From JAXHMM01 sp964528445 (lineage in GTDB: Bacteria; Bacteroidota; Rhodothermia; Balneolales; Balneolaceae): 64,000 nucleotides of DNA. Of this stretch, positions 8,217 through 16,883 are shown piece after piece; positions within the stretch are counted from its first letter, which is position 1, and every line of letters begins with the position of its first letter. The stretch lies in contig CAZGSL010000009.1 in NCBI GenBank assembly GCA_964528445.1, positions 8,513-72,512 of the forward strand. The letters are read 5' to 3'. The notes under the pieces were generated by a model. It did no database searches. It was not told the DNA's origin and was given only the letters and a program-made list of their open reading frames with translations. Position numbers and translations under genes: made by a program.

Positions 8217-8717
8217 CTACTCGAGATGACTGCGCAGCATCCAGGCCGCCTTCGAGTGAACGTTCAGGCGCCGCGTAATAAGGTCGATTGTGGCCTCGTC
8301 GTCGGTTTCGTAGGCCGGTTTCAGCGCTTCCCGGGCTGTCCGGATCACCTGCTCGTTCGCGATGGCGAGCCGCCGCACCATCTCCAGGGCCGGCGGTTTC
8401 TCGGTATCCTCCTTGATGGAGGTCAGCTCCTTGAATTCCATAAAGGATCCCGGAGACTTGTGACCCAGCGCCCGAATGCGTTCGGCAATCTCGTCAACGG
8501 CCTCCGCGAGTTCGGTATACTGGTGCTCAAACTGCTCGTGCAGGGGATGAAACAGCTCCCCGGTGACGTTCCAGTGATAATTGTGGGTCTTCAGGTAAAG
8601 CATATAGGAATCCGCCAGCAGCCTCGAGAGGCCCCCGGCTATGTTCTTCCTGTGCTTTTCACTGATGCCGATGTTGATTTCCATATCCATAACTGCGTCT
8701 TTGGATGCGGTAGCCAT
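8217..8717 (-). CDS. dps: Dps-family ferritin-like DNA-protection protein
   Basis: Start taken at ATG 8717 because GGAGGTG lies about 8 bases before it; an in-frame ATG at 8738 would include that site. 166 residues. Ferroxidase residues have the E. coli Dps spacing: His in HNYHWNVTG (about 48), His about 60, Asp and Glu in AVDEIAER (about 75 and 79). Dps dodecamers oxidise Fe(II) with peroxide, store the mineral and protect DNA. The N-terminal tail is short and not strongly basic. An imperfect inverted repeat (attctat...tatgga / tccatagaat, 8759-8806) lies upstream and might be an operator; not matched to Fur or PerR. Confidence 0.93.
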   Translation of the reverse strand: MATASKDAVMDMEINIGISEKHRKNIAGGLSRLLADSYMLYLKTHNYHWNVTGELFHPLHEQFEHQYTELAEAVDEIAERIRALGHKSPGSFMEFKELTSIKEDTEKPPALEMVRRLAIANEQVIRTAREALKPAYETDDEATIDLITRRLNVHSKAAWMLRSHLE

Positions 8718-8858
8718 ATGGAATTCACCTCCGTACATTTAATAGGTCCAAGTACAATATTCTATACACTTATGGAGCCCCGATCATTCCCTGAAATCCA
8801 TAGAATGTACCTATTGAGAGTATAGATCCAGAGAAGGGCGGAATGGACCGAAGCCGCA

Positions 8859-9569
8859 CTACGCTCTCTCCTGCCGCTCTCTCTTCCAGCGGAAATGATC
8901 GATCAGGCGCATCATATCCGGGGGTATCCTGGCCTCGAACTCCACCTCCTCCCCGCTCCGGGGATGTACGAACGAGAGGCGCCAGGCGTGCAGAGCCTGC
9001 CGGTTAATAAGGGGTTCGTCCTCTTCCTCGGGGGCGTAGTGCTGATCTCCGACGAGCTGATGGCCCGCCTCGTTGAATTGCACCCGAATCTGATTCTTGA
9101 GACCGGTATCCAGCTCCACCTCCACGAGGGTGGTATGATACAGGCGCTCCCTGACGCGGTACCGCAGCCTTGCGGGCGTGGCTCCCTCCTCCCCGGGATC
9201 CACCACGATATTGCGGAACCCCTCTTTAATCAATTTGAGATGATGGAACAGCTCCCCCTCTTCCGGTTCGACCTCGCCGCGCACCAGGGCCAGATAATGC
9301 CGCCCAGGCGTGTGGTTCTTAAACTGCTCGAAGAGATGTTCGTAGGCCCTTTTGTTTTTGGCAAACACCATGAGTCCGCTGGTATAGCGATCGATCCGGT
9401 GAACCGATCCCACGCGCACCCCGTGCCTGCCCAGATGACGGGCTACCAGGTCGAACAGGTTCTTCGCGTTGCTGTCGGGTATGGGAACCGAAAGCAGCCC
9501 GGCAGGCTTATCCACCACAAAGATATCGCGGTCCTGGTGGACGATATAAAAATCGCGATTCTTACCCAC
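8859..9569 (-). CDS. RluA-family pseudouridine synthase
   Basis: 236 residues. The catalytic motif HRIDRYTSGLMVF holds the essential Asp; FVVDKPAGLLSVP and LKNQIRVQFNEAGHQLVGD are the other RluA signatures. There is no S4 domain at the N-terminus, so it is a short RluA/RluC-like enzyme that isomerises uridine in rRNA or tRNA; the target cannot be told. A gene of unknown function lies 27 bases upstream on the same strand and probably shares the transcript. Confidence 0.92.
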   Translation of the reverse strand: MGKNRDFYIVHQDRDIFVVDKPAGLLSVPIPDSNAKNLFDLVARHLGRHGVRVGSVHRIDRYTSGLMVFAKNKRAYEHLFEQFKNHTPGRHYLALVRGEVEPEEGELFHHLKLIKEGFRNIVVDPGEEGATPARLRYRVRERLYHTTLVEVELDTGLKNQIRVQFNEAGHQLVGDQHYAPEEEDEPLINRQALHAWRLSFVHPRSGEEVEFEARIPPDMMRLIDHFRWKRERQERA

Positions 9570-9596
9570 GGGGATCCTGGGATTTGCGGGCGTAAT

Positions 9597-9947
9597 TCAG
9601 GATTCTACTCCGTGTACCTCTTTCAGAATGGCTTCAGCATCGGGGTCATCCTGCTGCATCACCCGGTGTTGCAAATTGGTAACAATCTCCTGGCGGGCAT
9701 TCTCAAATGCCTCCTCCTGTGCCTCCTCCCTGGTTCCGATCCGTATAAGATCGTAAATATCGTCGGCCCGAACGATACTGTAGAGCTTGTCATCGTTGAA
9801 GGCGTGCGAGCGTTTCTCTTCGTACTCCTTGAAGACGCGCGGAAAATCCTCGTTGTCTTCCGCCCGCGTGATGATCTCCACATCTTCCGGGCCTTCCGCA
9901 CTGAGAGGGATTTTACACAGGTAGAAAAACTTTTGCTTGTAGATCAT
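9597..9947 (-). CDS. Conserved-looking cytoplasmic protein of unknown function
   Basis: 116 residues, acidic, no signal peptide or membrane segment. Sequence MIYKQKFFYLCKIPLSAEGP opens a mixed alpha/beta start; the middle (YSIVRADDIYDLIRIGTREE) and a helical Glu/Gln-rich tail follow. I do not recognise the family. It lies 27 bases upstream of the pseudouridine synthase gene and is likely co-transcribed with it. Support for coding: good length, no competing frame, and normal codon use. Confidence 0.6.
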   Translation of the reverse strand: MIYKQKFFYLCKIPLSAEGPEDVEIITRAEDNEDFPRVFKEYEEKRSHAFNDDKLYSIVRADDIYDLIRIGTREEAQEEAFENARQEIVTNLQHRVMQQDDPDAEAILKEVHGVES

Positions 9948-9994
9948 GTAACCGTTGGTAAGCTGTTAGGAAATTTAACTGCTGCCGGATCCGT

Positions 9995-10024
9995 CCGGAA
10001 GCGGTGTATTACCGAGCCTTCCGG
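9995..10024. terminator. Hairpin between the MATE gene and the next gene, without U-tract
   Basis: CCGGAAGCGGT (9995-10005), loop GTATT, then ACCG-agc-CTTCCGG (10011-10024): an 11-base-pair stem with a three-base bulge. It follows the MATE stop by about 85 bases. No T-run follows on either strand, so it may be a weak terminator or an mRNA end-protecting structure. Confidence 0.4.
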
Positions 10025-10108
10025 CTTAATATAATCACTTTATCCCATTTTTCGAACGGTGACAGCCGTGTATTCCGAATCCCGGTGAAGCTTCCGTCTC
10101 CCGTCGTC

Positions 10109-11473
10109 CTATGGCAGCGCGACACCCGGAATATGCCGGCGGGCGAACCAGGTGAGCGTAACTCCTCGACTGGTCATGAACAGAACCATGGCCAGCCAGA
10201 TGGCGTGATTCCCCAGCCAGGAAACGGACAGGTAATAGACCGGCAGGAAAACAAGGAGCGTGGCTATCAGCATGGAATCCCGCATCGGTGCCGTGGCGGT
10301 GGCCCCGATAAAAATTCCGTCCCATATGTAACAGAAACTGCTGACCGCCGGACCGGCTATGGTCCATCCGAAAACGGCCGCCGCGGCCGAAATCACCGGA
10401 TCCTGGTCGGTAAACAACCAGAGAATGGGACGCTCGAACACCCCGTAGACCACCGATACCCCCGCCCCGATGCCGATTCCCCAGAAGAAACAATACTTCA
10501 CCGCCTCCGTCACCCTGCTGTTCTCCCGGGATCCCGTATAGCGACCCACCAGGCTCTCCGCCGCGAACGCGAAACCGTCGATGCCGTAGGAGACCATCAT
10601 CCAGAGTTGGAGGAGAATGGTATTGGCCGCCAGGATGGTATCACCGAGCTCGGCCGACTTGACGGTGAAGAAGGAGAACGTAAAGATAAGGCAGAGAGTG
10701 CGAACAAAGATGTCCCGGTTGACGGAGAAGAATTTGCGGATAGCACCAACCTCCCGCAGCCTGCGGTGGACATAGGAGGTGATCCAGTCGCGGTACTTCC
10801 AGATCAGCAGGGCCGCGCCCAGCAGCAGGCCGAAATACCGGGCCATGAGCGTGCCCCACGCCACCCCGTCCACGTGCATACCCAGGTAATGAACAAAGAG
10901 GATGTCCAGCAGAATATTCAGCAGGTTCAGGGCAACGGTTATGATCATGGGATAGTGCGCATTCTGCATGCCCAGGAACCAGCCGTTGATCACATACAGA
11001 CCCAGCGTGGCGGGAGCGGTATAGATTCGGATATTGAAATAGACCCGGGTGTAGTGCTCAACCTCCGGAGAGGTTTCTATAAACCAGAATCCCAATTCCA
11101 GTATCCAGCCCTGGAAGAGAAGGATGAGCAGGCTGAACAAGGCAGCTACGGAGAGGGCCCTTGCGAGCGTCATGGCGCTGCCGGTCCTGTCCTCTTCCCC
11201 GAACGACTGGGCGGTGATGCCGGTGGTCCCCATCCGCAGGAACCCGAATCCCCAGAAGATAAAATTGAAAATCATACCGCCTACCGCAATCGCCCCCAGG
11301 TACCAGACCTCCTCCAGGTGTCCCACCAGTGCCGTATCCACGGCCCCCAAAAGGGGAACGGAGAGGTTGCTTATGATATTGGGTACCGCCAGGCGCAGTA
11401 CGTTGCGGTTCACGGGTAGAAGGGTTTGGTCTGAGAATGCGGGCCGTTCGGGCGTGCCGGCCAGCCGATACAC
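10109..11473 (-). CDS. MATE-family (DinF-like) multidrug/organic cation exporter
   Basis: 454 residues, about 12 hydrophobic helices, two repeated halves. The N-terminal VNRNVLRLAVPNIISNLSVP followed by GAVDTALVGHL is the MATE signature; the second half repeats it (LGDTILAANTILLQLWMM, GIDGFAFAAESLVGRYTGS). DinF-type MATE proteins exchange drugs or other organic cations for Na+ or H+. The start could be a few codons later, as nothing before residue 20 is conserved. Monocistronic as far as visible. Confidence 0.92.
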   Translation of the reverse strand: MYRLAGTPERPAFSDQTLLPVNRNVLRLAVPNIISNLSVPLLGAVDTALVGHLEEVWYLGAIAVGGMIFNFIFWGFGFLRMGTTGITAQSFGEEDRTGSAMTLARALSVAALFSLLILLFQGWILELGFWFIETSPEVEHYTRVYFNIRIYTAPATLGLYVINGWFLGMQNAHYPMIITVALNLLNILLDILFVHYLGMHVDGVAWGTLMARYFGLLLGAALLIWKYRDWITSYVHRRLREVGAIRKFFSVNRDIFVRTLCLIFTFSFFTVKSAELGDTILAANTILLQLWMMVSYGIDGFAFAAESLVGRYTGSRENSRVTEAVKYCFFWGIGIGAGVSVVYGVFERPILWLFTDQDPVISAAAAVFGWTIAGPAVSSFCYIWDGIFIGATATAPMRDSMLIATLLVFLPVYYLSVSWLGNHAIWLAMVLFMTSRGVTLTWFARRHIPGVALP

Positions 11474-11704
11474 CCGGTGGAGAACTCCTTTGATTCAGGC
11501 CTAATAAAGTGAGAATTGGCCTCCCGGTCAACAGGAGGGAAATCGGCGCAGAGGAGGCCGTTAATTCCTGCTCTGGCGGGTAAATGTTAAACTTTTCGAA
11601 GGCCGAACCCCATTTCCTCGGTGAAGTTGCATGTCAACAGGTCGGCATGTATTTTCAAAGTCAGATTTTCGCCGAACATTATATCAATAGTAAAACTTTC
11701 AAGC

Positions 11705-12181
11705 ATGAATGTTGAAAAAAGAAATCAGATCATAAGTTTTGTCCTTGCCGTAATTATTGTCGGCCTGGGATACCTTTTGTATCGCTCTATTCATGATCCC
11801 TACCAGCAGGTATTGGAAGAGGAACAGATGACCGAGCGCGTTCGCCATCGCATGGAACTGGTCAGGGATGTGCTCAGGGAATACGACACCCGCTACGATC
11901 ACTTTCCTCCCACCGAAGGCGGACTGGACAGCCTGGTGACTTTTCTGCAAACCGATTCGGTTATGGTCGCCCAAGGAGACTCTCTTTTCAGCTTCATGCC
12001 TCCTTCCACCTACAATCCGGACTCCCTTATACTCTCTCCGCGTCCGCCTCACAATCGTTTTGAGTACACGCTGAACGACACGCTGCGGCCCCAGATCTAC
12101 CTGTTGGAAGATCCTGACTCCGATGATCACATCGGCGACCTTACCAACACCACCGACCTTAACGCCGCCAGCTGGAACTGA
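11705..12181 (+). CDS. Membrane-anchored protein with a GspG-like (major pseudopilin) C-terminal motif
   Basis: 158 residues from ATG 11705; an earlier in-frame ATG at 11621 adds an unlikely 28-residue leader. One N-terminal membrane helix (about 8-25: IISFVLAVIIVGLGYLLYRS), then a helix and YDHFPPTEGGLDSLVTFLQ, which resembles the GspG motif YPTTEQGLQAL. There is no prepilin peptidase site (no Gly before a Phe/Glu pair at the start of the helix), so it is not a classical pseudopilin. No secretion genes are nearby. Followed 12 bases later by the DUF3822 gene. Confidence 0.65.
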   Translation: MNVEKRNQIISFVLAVIIVGLGYLLYRSIHDPYQQVLEEEQMTERVRHRMELVRDVLREYDTRYDHFPPTEGGLDSLVTFLQTDSVMVAQGDSLFSFMPPSTYNPDSLILSPRPPHNRFEYTLNDTLRPQIYLLEDPDSDDHIGDLTNTTDLNAASWN

Positions 12182-12193
12182 GGAACAAGTAGC

Positions 12194-13054
12194 ATGGGAC
12201 AAAATCATCCCGGGCTGGGCATCTGCTTTTTCGACAATCAACTGCTGTATGCCGTCAACTCACCCGGGAACGACCACCGCCTCGCCCACATCGGGTGTGT
12301 GGATTTCAACTTTGACGTTCCGGAGGCACTTCTGTCGGGCGATCAAAAGCATTTTCCCGGTATCCGCCGGGCGATCGACCAGCTGAAAGAGTCGTACGAC
12401 ATCCGGGATATCCGGATCCTCTCCTTTCCCATCCGTGAGTGCTGGTCGATATTCCCCAAAGTGGTATACGACAAGGCCGACGAGCGGGAGGCGCATGTCA
12501 ACATCCTGATGAGGGGAGTGGACCGCAGCAAGATTCAGCCGACCTGGTACAGCCTGAGCAATCCTGATTTCAAGCTTCTTCTGCTTCGCAACACCGGCAA
12601 ACTGGGGGGGCTCAGGAAAATTGTGGCCGGGGCCTCCACGGTAGAGCTGGTCAGCGAGTTTGAAATCGGGCAGCGCTGGATCAGCCATGCAGATCCGGGC
12701 GGCTCTTTCATGACCGTCTGCTGTTTTGAAAAATGCATTTCGGTGTGCTCCTTTATACTCGGGAAACTGCGTGGCGCCACCTTCATCGAATTTGATGATC
12801 TGGCCGATCTTCCCTATCTCTGGCTGCAATACGCCCGTGAACTGAACTGGATGGAGGGCCTGCACGACACCATCTATGTCTACGGGTACCGTACCCACCG
12901 GTTCATCGACATCCTGCAGCCTTTCTGGGATGAAGCCGGAACCGTCGAAAAAATGAACTCCCTGGAATCCATCCGGATGTCAGCCGATGAGACCACCTAC
13001 AGTTTCGACCTGGAGATGGCGTTCCCGGCCATCCTGCTCTCCCTGCCGGCCTGA
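12194..13054 (+). CDS. DUF3822 family protein (actin/HSP70-like fold)
   Basis: 286 residues, cytoplasmic. The pattern (GICFFDNQLLYAV near the start, FDLEMAFPAILLSL at the end) and the position directly before rsmD and coaD match the Bacteroidota DUF3822 family, whose members carry an ASKHA-like fold of unknown function. Starts 12 bases after the preceding gene, so probably co-transcribed. No catalytic residues can be pointed out. Confidence 0.78.
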   Translation: MGQNHPGLGICFFDNQLLYAVNSPGNDHRLAHIGCVDFNFDVPEALLSGDQKHFPGIRRAIDQLKESYDIRDIRILSFPIRECWSIFPKVVYDKADEREAHVNILMRGVDRSKIQPTWYSLSNPDFKLLLLRNTGKLGGLRKIVAGASTVELVSEFEIGQRWISHADPGGSFMTVCCFEKCISVCSFILGKLRGATFIEFDDLADLPYLWLQYARELNWMEGLHDTIYVYGYRTHRFIDILQPFWDEAGTVEKMNSLESIRMSADETTYSFDLEMAFPAILLSLPA

Positions 13055-13125
13055 AAACGGTCGCTGACAATTATGGCGAGCTCTGATTATATTCCATTCC
13101 GCGTTCCAACATTAACCTGGTTTCC

Positions 13126-13668
13126 ATGCGCATTATCACCGGCATCCTGAAAGGAAGACAGATTCGCATCCCGGGCAACCTGGACGTCAGGCCGACCACC
13201 GACCGGGTAAAGGAGGGGATGTTCTCGGTCATCGATTCCCGGAAATTCATCGCGGGAAGCAGGGTAATGGATCTTTTCGCCGGATCGGGCAACCTGGGTT
13301 TCGAGGCGATCTCCCGCGGGGCCGAAAACGTAATGTTTGTGGACGAGGACCGACGCAGCATCGCGCACATTGAACGGACCGCCCGTGATTTCGAGGTAGA
13401 GGAGCGGTGCCGGACCGCGGCCGCCCGGGTGAATGAATTCCTGGAGGGTCCCCCGTTTCCATGCGACTTCGTTTTCTGCGATCCCCCCTACCAATATCCC
13501 GATACGGAGGAGCTGGTGGGAAGCATTCTGGAAAAGGATTGGCTTCCCCCCGGCGGTTGGCTTATACTGGAGCATGGCAAGCATGACGATTTCCGGGATC
13601 ACCCGAATTTACTTCAGCAAAAAGAGTACGGACGAACCTATGTCTGTTTTTTTGAATCCAATACCTGA
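13126..13668 (+). CDS. rsmD: 16S rRNA (guanine966-N2)-methyltransferase RsmD
   Basis: 180 residues. RIITGILKGRQIRIPGN and RPTTDRVKEGMFSVI are the family N-terminus; VMDLFAGSGNLGFEAISRGA is the SAM-binding motif I, and FCDPPYQYP is the DPPY catalytic motif for exocyclic-amino methylation. RsmD methylates G966 of 16S rRNA in the assembled small subunit. The rsmD-coaD order is the common one in bacteria. Confidence 0.95.
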   Translation: MRIITGILKGRQIRIPGNLDVRPTTDRVKEGMFSVIDSRKFIAGSRVMDLFAGSGNLGFEAISRGAENVMFVDEDRRSIAHIERTARDFEVEERCRTAAARVNEFLEGPPFPCDFVFCDPPYQYPDTEELVGSILEKDWLPPGGWLILEHGKHDDFRDHPNLLQQKEYGRTYVCFFESNT

Positions 13669-13736
13669 CCAGCCGGAAATCCGCCGCCGCATATCCGCAG
13701 CCGCGGAAGCGGATTTCCGCCAAACGACCTGAATCC

Positions 13737-14231
13737 ATGGAGACACTCGCATTGTATCCCGGATCGTTCGATCCCATAACCTACGGTCACCTGGACATCC
13801 TGGAGCGGGCCACCAATCTCTTTGACCGGGTGGTGGTCACCATTGCGGTCAACACCCGCAAGGAAGCGGTCTTTTCGGGAGATGAGCGGGAAGAGCTGAT
13901 CCGGGAGTGCCTGGACGGAAAAGCGTGGGCCGACCAGGTGGAGGTTCAGCAGTTCACCGGACTGCTGGTTGATTTCGCCAAGTCCCGCAATGCCACAACC
14001 CTGGTCAGGGGAGTGCGCCAGCTCTCCGATTTTGAATACGAGTTCCGCATGGCCCTTACCAACCGGCGGCTGGCGCCCGAAGTTGACACCGTCTTCCTCA
14101 TGCCCAACGAACAGCTAACCTTCATCTCCGCCTCACTCGTCCGCGAAATCGCCTATTGGGACGGGGACCTCAGCTCTTTCGTCCCGGCCCATGTGGCCGA
14201 GGCCCTGCATGCAAAATTCCACGAAGAGTGA
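13737..14231 (+). CDS. coaD: Phosphopantetheine adenylyltransferase CoaD
   Basis: 164 residues, the usual length. ALYPGSFDPITYGHLDILER contains the nucleotidyltransferase TxGH motif (YGH); later LVRGVRQLSDFEYEFRMALT and FISASLVREIA (ISSSxVRE type) bind ATP and phosphopantetheine. Catalyses the transfer of AMP from ATP to 4'-phosphopantetheine in CoA synthesis. Lies 68 bases after rsmD. Confidence 0.96.
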   Translation: METLALYPGSFDPITYGHLDILERATNLFDRVVVTIAVNTRKEAVFSGDEREELIRECLDGKAWADQVEVQQFTGLLVDFAKSRNATTLVRGVRQLSDFEYEFRMALTNRRLAPEVDTVFLMPNEQLTFISASLVREIAYWDGDLSSFVPAHVAEALHAKFHEE

Positions 14232-14237
14232 GCGGGA

Positions 14238-14261
14238 GGCCGGTCCTGCAGGAGACCGGCC
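14238..14261 (+). terminator. Hairpin directly after coaD
   Basis: Perfect 8-base-pair stem GGCCGGTC / GACCGGCC with loop CTGCAGGA, starting 6 bases after the coaD stop. Only an AT-rich stretch without a compact T-run follows, so it may be a factor-assisted terminator. It separates coaD from the aminotransferase gene. Confidence 0.5.
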
Positions 14262-14327
14262 ATAGATTAAGAAGGTGTTATTTTCTATTTTCAGCTACGC
14301 GTAAATCCGCACCGCAACCGTATCGAA

Positions 14328-15527
14328 ATGATTTCCAAGCGAGCTCAGTCCGTAGCGCCTTCAGAGACCCTGAAGATATCTGCCAAAGCCAAGGAGCTCC
14401 AGCGGGAGGGACATTCGGTAATTTCCCTGAGTGCGGGCGAACCGGACTTCCGAACGCCGGATCACATCTGCAAGGCGGCCGTCGAAGCCATCGAAACCGG
14501 ATTTCACGGCTACACCATGAACACCGGCACTCCCGAACTTCGGGAGGCGATTGCGGAGAAACTGAAAAGAGACAACGGGCTGGAATTCGATCCCTCCCAG
14601 ATCGTCGCTACCAACGGGGCCAAGCAGGCGCTTGGATTCAGCCTCCTAGCCCTGGCGGACGCAGGTGACGAAGTAGTCATTCCCGCTCCCTATTGGGTCT
14701 CCTACCCGGAAATGGCCCGGATCGCCGGAGCGGAACCCGTGACGGTCCGCACCAGCTTCGAATCCGACTACAAACTAACTCCCGGACAGCTTGAGGAGGC
14801 GCTCACCGGACGTACCAGAGTCCTCATGCTCTGCTCTCCCTCCAATCCCACCGGCACTTGTTACAGCGAAACGGAGCTGAAAGCCCTGGCAGAGGTCTTG
14901 GAACGGTACCCCGACGTCTCCGTGCTGTCCGACGAAATCTATGAGTATATCGTCTTCGAAAGAGAACATGTCGGTATCCTGCAGGCGGCTCCCAAGCTTC
15001 GGGACCGCACCGTGCTTATCAACGGTTTCTCAAAGGGTTTCGCCATGACCGGATGGAGGCTGGGATACCTGGCCGCGCCCCGGGAGGTGGCGGATGCCGT
15101 AGCCCGCATTCAGAGTCAGGAGACCTCGGCTCCCTCCTCCATCTCGCAAAAAGCGGGAGAGGCCGCCTACCGCGGCAACCTCGCCTCGGTGCACACCATG
15201 CGAGACCGTTTCAAAGAGCGCCGGGATTACCTGGTAGGGGAGCTGAGCAGCATCGGGGGACTCAAATGTTTTGTGCCGAAAGGGGCGTTCTACCTCTTTC
15301 CTGACATTTCGGCGTTCCTCGGCCGGCAGGGGCCAGATGGCACGGAAATTGCCACAAGTACCGACCTCTGCATGTACCTCCTGGACCAACACGGGCTTGC
15401 CGCGGTGCCCGGCGACGCTTTCGGCGAGCCGAACGGTATGCGCCTGAGTTACGCGGCATCTATGGAGGAACTCCGGGAAGGCGCGAAGCGATTCAGAGAG
15501 GGGCTTTCCCGGCTGAAATCGTCCTGA
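14328..15527 (+). CDS. Class I PLP-dependent aspartate aminotransferase
   Basis: 399 residues. KISAKAKELQREGHSVISLS and SAGEPDF start the fold-type I aminotransferase; LMLCSPSNPTGTCYSETEL (the SNPTG motif), SDEIYEYIVFE and the PLP-lysine motif NGFSKGFAMTGWRLGYL are all present. This is subgroup Ib (AspC of thermophile/Bacillus type), transferring the amino group of aspartate to 2-oxoglutarate and often prephenate too. Two in-frame features, residue Lys in SKG and Arg near the C-terminus (MRLSYAAS), complete the active site. Confidence 0.94.
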   Translation: MISKRAQSVAPSETLKISAKAKELQREGHSVISLSAGEPDFRTPDHICKAAVEAIETGFHGYTMNTGTPELREAIAEKLKRDNGLEFDPSQIVATNGAKQALGFSLLALADAGDEVVIPAPYWVSYPEMARIAGAEPVTVRTSFESDYKLTPGQLEEALTGRTRVLMLCSPSNPTGTCYSETELKALAEVLERYPDVSVLSDEIYEYIVFEREHVGILQAAPKLRDRTVLINGFSKGFAMTGWRLGYLAAPREVADAVARIQSQETSAPSSISQKAGEAAYRGNLASVHTMRDRFKERRDYLVGELSSIGGLKCFVPKGAFYLFPDISAFLGRQGPDGTEIATSTDLCMYLLDQHGLAAVPGDAFGEPNGMRLSYAASMEELREGAKRFREGLSRLKSS

Positions 15528-15555
15528 AATCCAAACCTGTTATTTTTATAAAGTC

Positions 15556-15822
15556 ATGCCAACATACGAATACAAGCGAGAAGACGGAAGCGTATTTGAA
15601 ATTCAGCAAAGCATCAACGACGAGCCCTTGGAAACCTGCCCGGAGACCGGCCAGAAGGTCACGCGCATCATATCCGGCGGCGGGGGCGTGGTTTACAAGG
15701 GCGACGGCTGGTACGTAACCGACTATAAAAACAAGGATAACGGGAAGCGAAAAGAGAGAAAAGAGGGAAATGAGAAGAAAGAAGAGGAGGCGGCCGACAA
15801 GAGTACGGAGCCGGGCGATTAA
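15556..15822 (+). CDS. FmdB-like small protein with degenerate zinc ribbon
   Basis: 88 residues. MPTYEYKREDGSVFEI and SGGGGVVYKGDGWYVTDY follow the FmdB/YfgJ-type pattern, but only one cysteine remains (LETCPETGQ): the first CxxC is replaced by KRED and the second Cys of the other knuckle by Thr. It therefore cannot form the normal four-Cys zinc site. The last 30 residues are a Lys/Glu-rich tail. Function of the family is unknown. Confidence 0.8.
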   Translation: MPTYEYKREDGSVFEIQQSINDEPLETCPETGQKVTRIISGGGGVVYKGDGWYVTDYKNKDNGKRKERKEGNEKKEEEAADKSTEPGD

Positions 15823-15872
15823 GCGGAAGACGACCTTCACCCATAACCACACATACCGTACGGAGATTCCCC

Positions 15873-16487
15873 GTGCCCGACAAGTCCCGATCCCATAAAG
15901 AAGCCCTCGACCAGTTCATCCTCCTCTGGGGAGAGATGGCTTCGGCATGGGGTATCAACCGTACCATGGCCCAGATTCATGCCCTGCTCTACGCCGAGTC
16001 CGAGCCGCTGGATACGGACGCCATCATGGAAATACTGGATATCAGCAGGGGGAACGCCAACATGAACCTCCGCAACCTCCTGCAGTGGCAGCTGGTCTAC
16101 AAGGTGCACTTCAAGGGAAGGCGAAAGGATTACTACACGGCCGAAAAGGATGTGCTTTCCATTATCGCCACCATTGCGCGCGAGCGGCAGCAGCGGGAGG
16201 TGGCCCCCATCCGGCAGAACCTGGAGGAGTGTCTCGCAGTTTTTGAGGCAGAGGGGAATGCCACCGAGGAGGAACTGGCCTTCCAGGAACGCATTGAGAA
16301 TTTTATTGAATTTCTGGAGATGTTCGAACGGTTCACCTCCGCCCTGCTTCCCTACATCAACCGCAAAAACCTGAAATTCCTGAAACAGCTGGTAAAACTG
16401 GCCGAGATGAAGCACTCCGTTTCGGGCTCTCCCGGCGGTCCCGGGGCAGGAGAGAGGGAGAGTGGGGAGGAGACTGGCCATGAGTAA
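15873..16487 (+). CDS. GbsR/MarR-family winged-helix transcriptional regulator
   Basis: GTG start. 204 residues; the N-terminal 95 form the winged helix (WGINRTMAQIHALLYAESEP, ILDISRGNANMNLRNLLQW as recognition helix) typical of GbsR/OpcR-like regulators that control osmoprotectant genes in Bacillus. The C-terminal half is helical and probably mediates dimerisation. Overlaps the yraN start by 8 bases. Its target is not visible; osmolyte genes are absent here. Confidence 0.88.
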   Translation: MPDKSRSHKEALDQFILLWGEMASAWGINRTMAQIHALLYAESEPLDTDAIMEILDISRGNANMNLRNLLQWQLVYKVHFKGRRKDYYTAEKDVLSIIATIARERQQREVAPIRQNLEECLAVFEAEGNATEEELAFQERIENFIEFLEMFERFTSALLPYINRKNLKFLKQLVKLAEMKHSVSGSPGGPGAGERESGEETGHE

Positions 16488-16851
16488 CTCCACCCGAAGC
16501 AAGGGAGACCGTGGGGAGGAGCTGGCAGCAGCCTACCTGGAATCGAAGGGATATACCGTGCTTGATCGGAACTACTATTTCCAGCGGGCCGAAGTGGACA
16601 TCGTGGCACGGGGCCGGACGGGAGTGGTTTTCGTAGAGGTAAAATTCCGAAGCGGTACCGAATTCGGCCGGCCGGAAGAGTCGATATCAAGGGAGAAGAT
16701 CCAAAATATCTATAAGGCGGCGGAAGCATGGCTCTACGAGCGGAAGATGACGGGCACTCCTGTTCGGTTCGATGTTATATCGATCGTACAACCCGGTTCG
16801 GAAGCGCCGGACATTCGACATTTTGAGGACGCCTTTACGCTGGACCGATAG
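16480..16851 (+). CDS. YraN/UPF0102 endonuclease-fold protein
   Basis: 123 residues from ATG 16480, which overlaps the regulator's end; an earlier ATG at 16462 is less likely. RGEELAAAYLESKGYTVLDR, then AEVDIVAR and VVFVEVKFRSG give the E..D..ExK PD-(D/E)XK nuclease pattern. Family members sit near the ribosomal/division genes in most bacteria and are thought to act in DNA processing; no defined substrate. Confidence 0.9.
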   Translation: MSNSTRSKGDRGEELAAAYLESKGYTVLDRNYYFQRAEVDIVARGRTGVVFVEVKFRSGTEFGRPEESISREKIQNIYKAAEAWLYERKMTGTPVRFDVISIVQPGSEAPDIRHFEDAFTLDR

Positions 16852-16883
16852 GTTCCCATCGACATTATCCACTCTGCCGCGAA

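Noticed and set aside
8895..10034. A 379-codon plus-strand frame across the RluA and unknown genes
   Set aside because: It spans two genuine minus-strand genes and their gap and has no family features; rluA motifs are on the minus strand.
10004..11419. A 471-codon open frame on the plus strand opposite the MATE gene
   Set aside because: It has no recognisable domain and is rich in Pro/Gly/Gln/His as expected from an antisense reading of a GC-rich membrane-protein gene.
11621..11704. Earlier ATG of the GspG-like gene
   Set aside because: It would put an unrelated stretch before the membrane helix; 11705 gives a normal membrane-anchor start.
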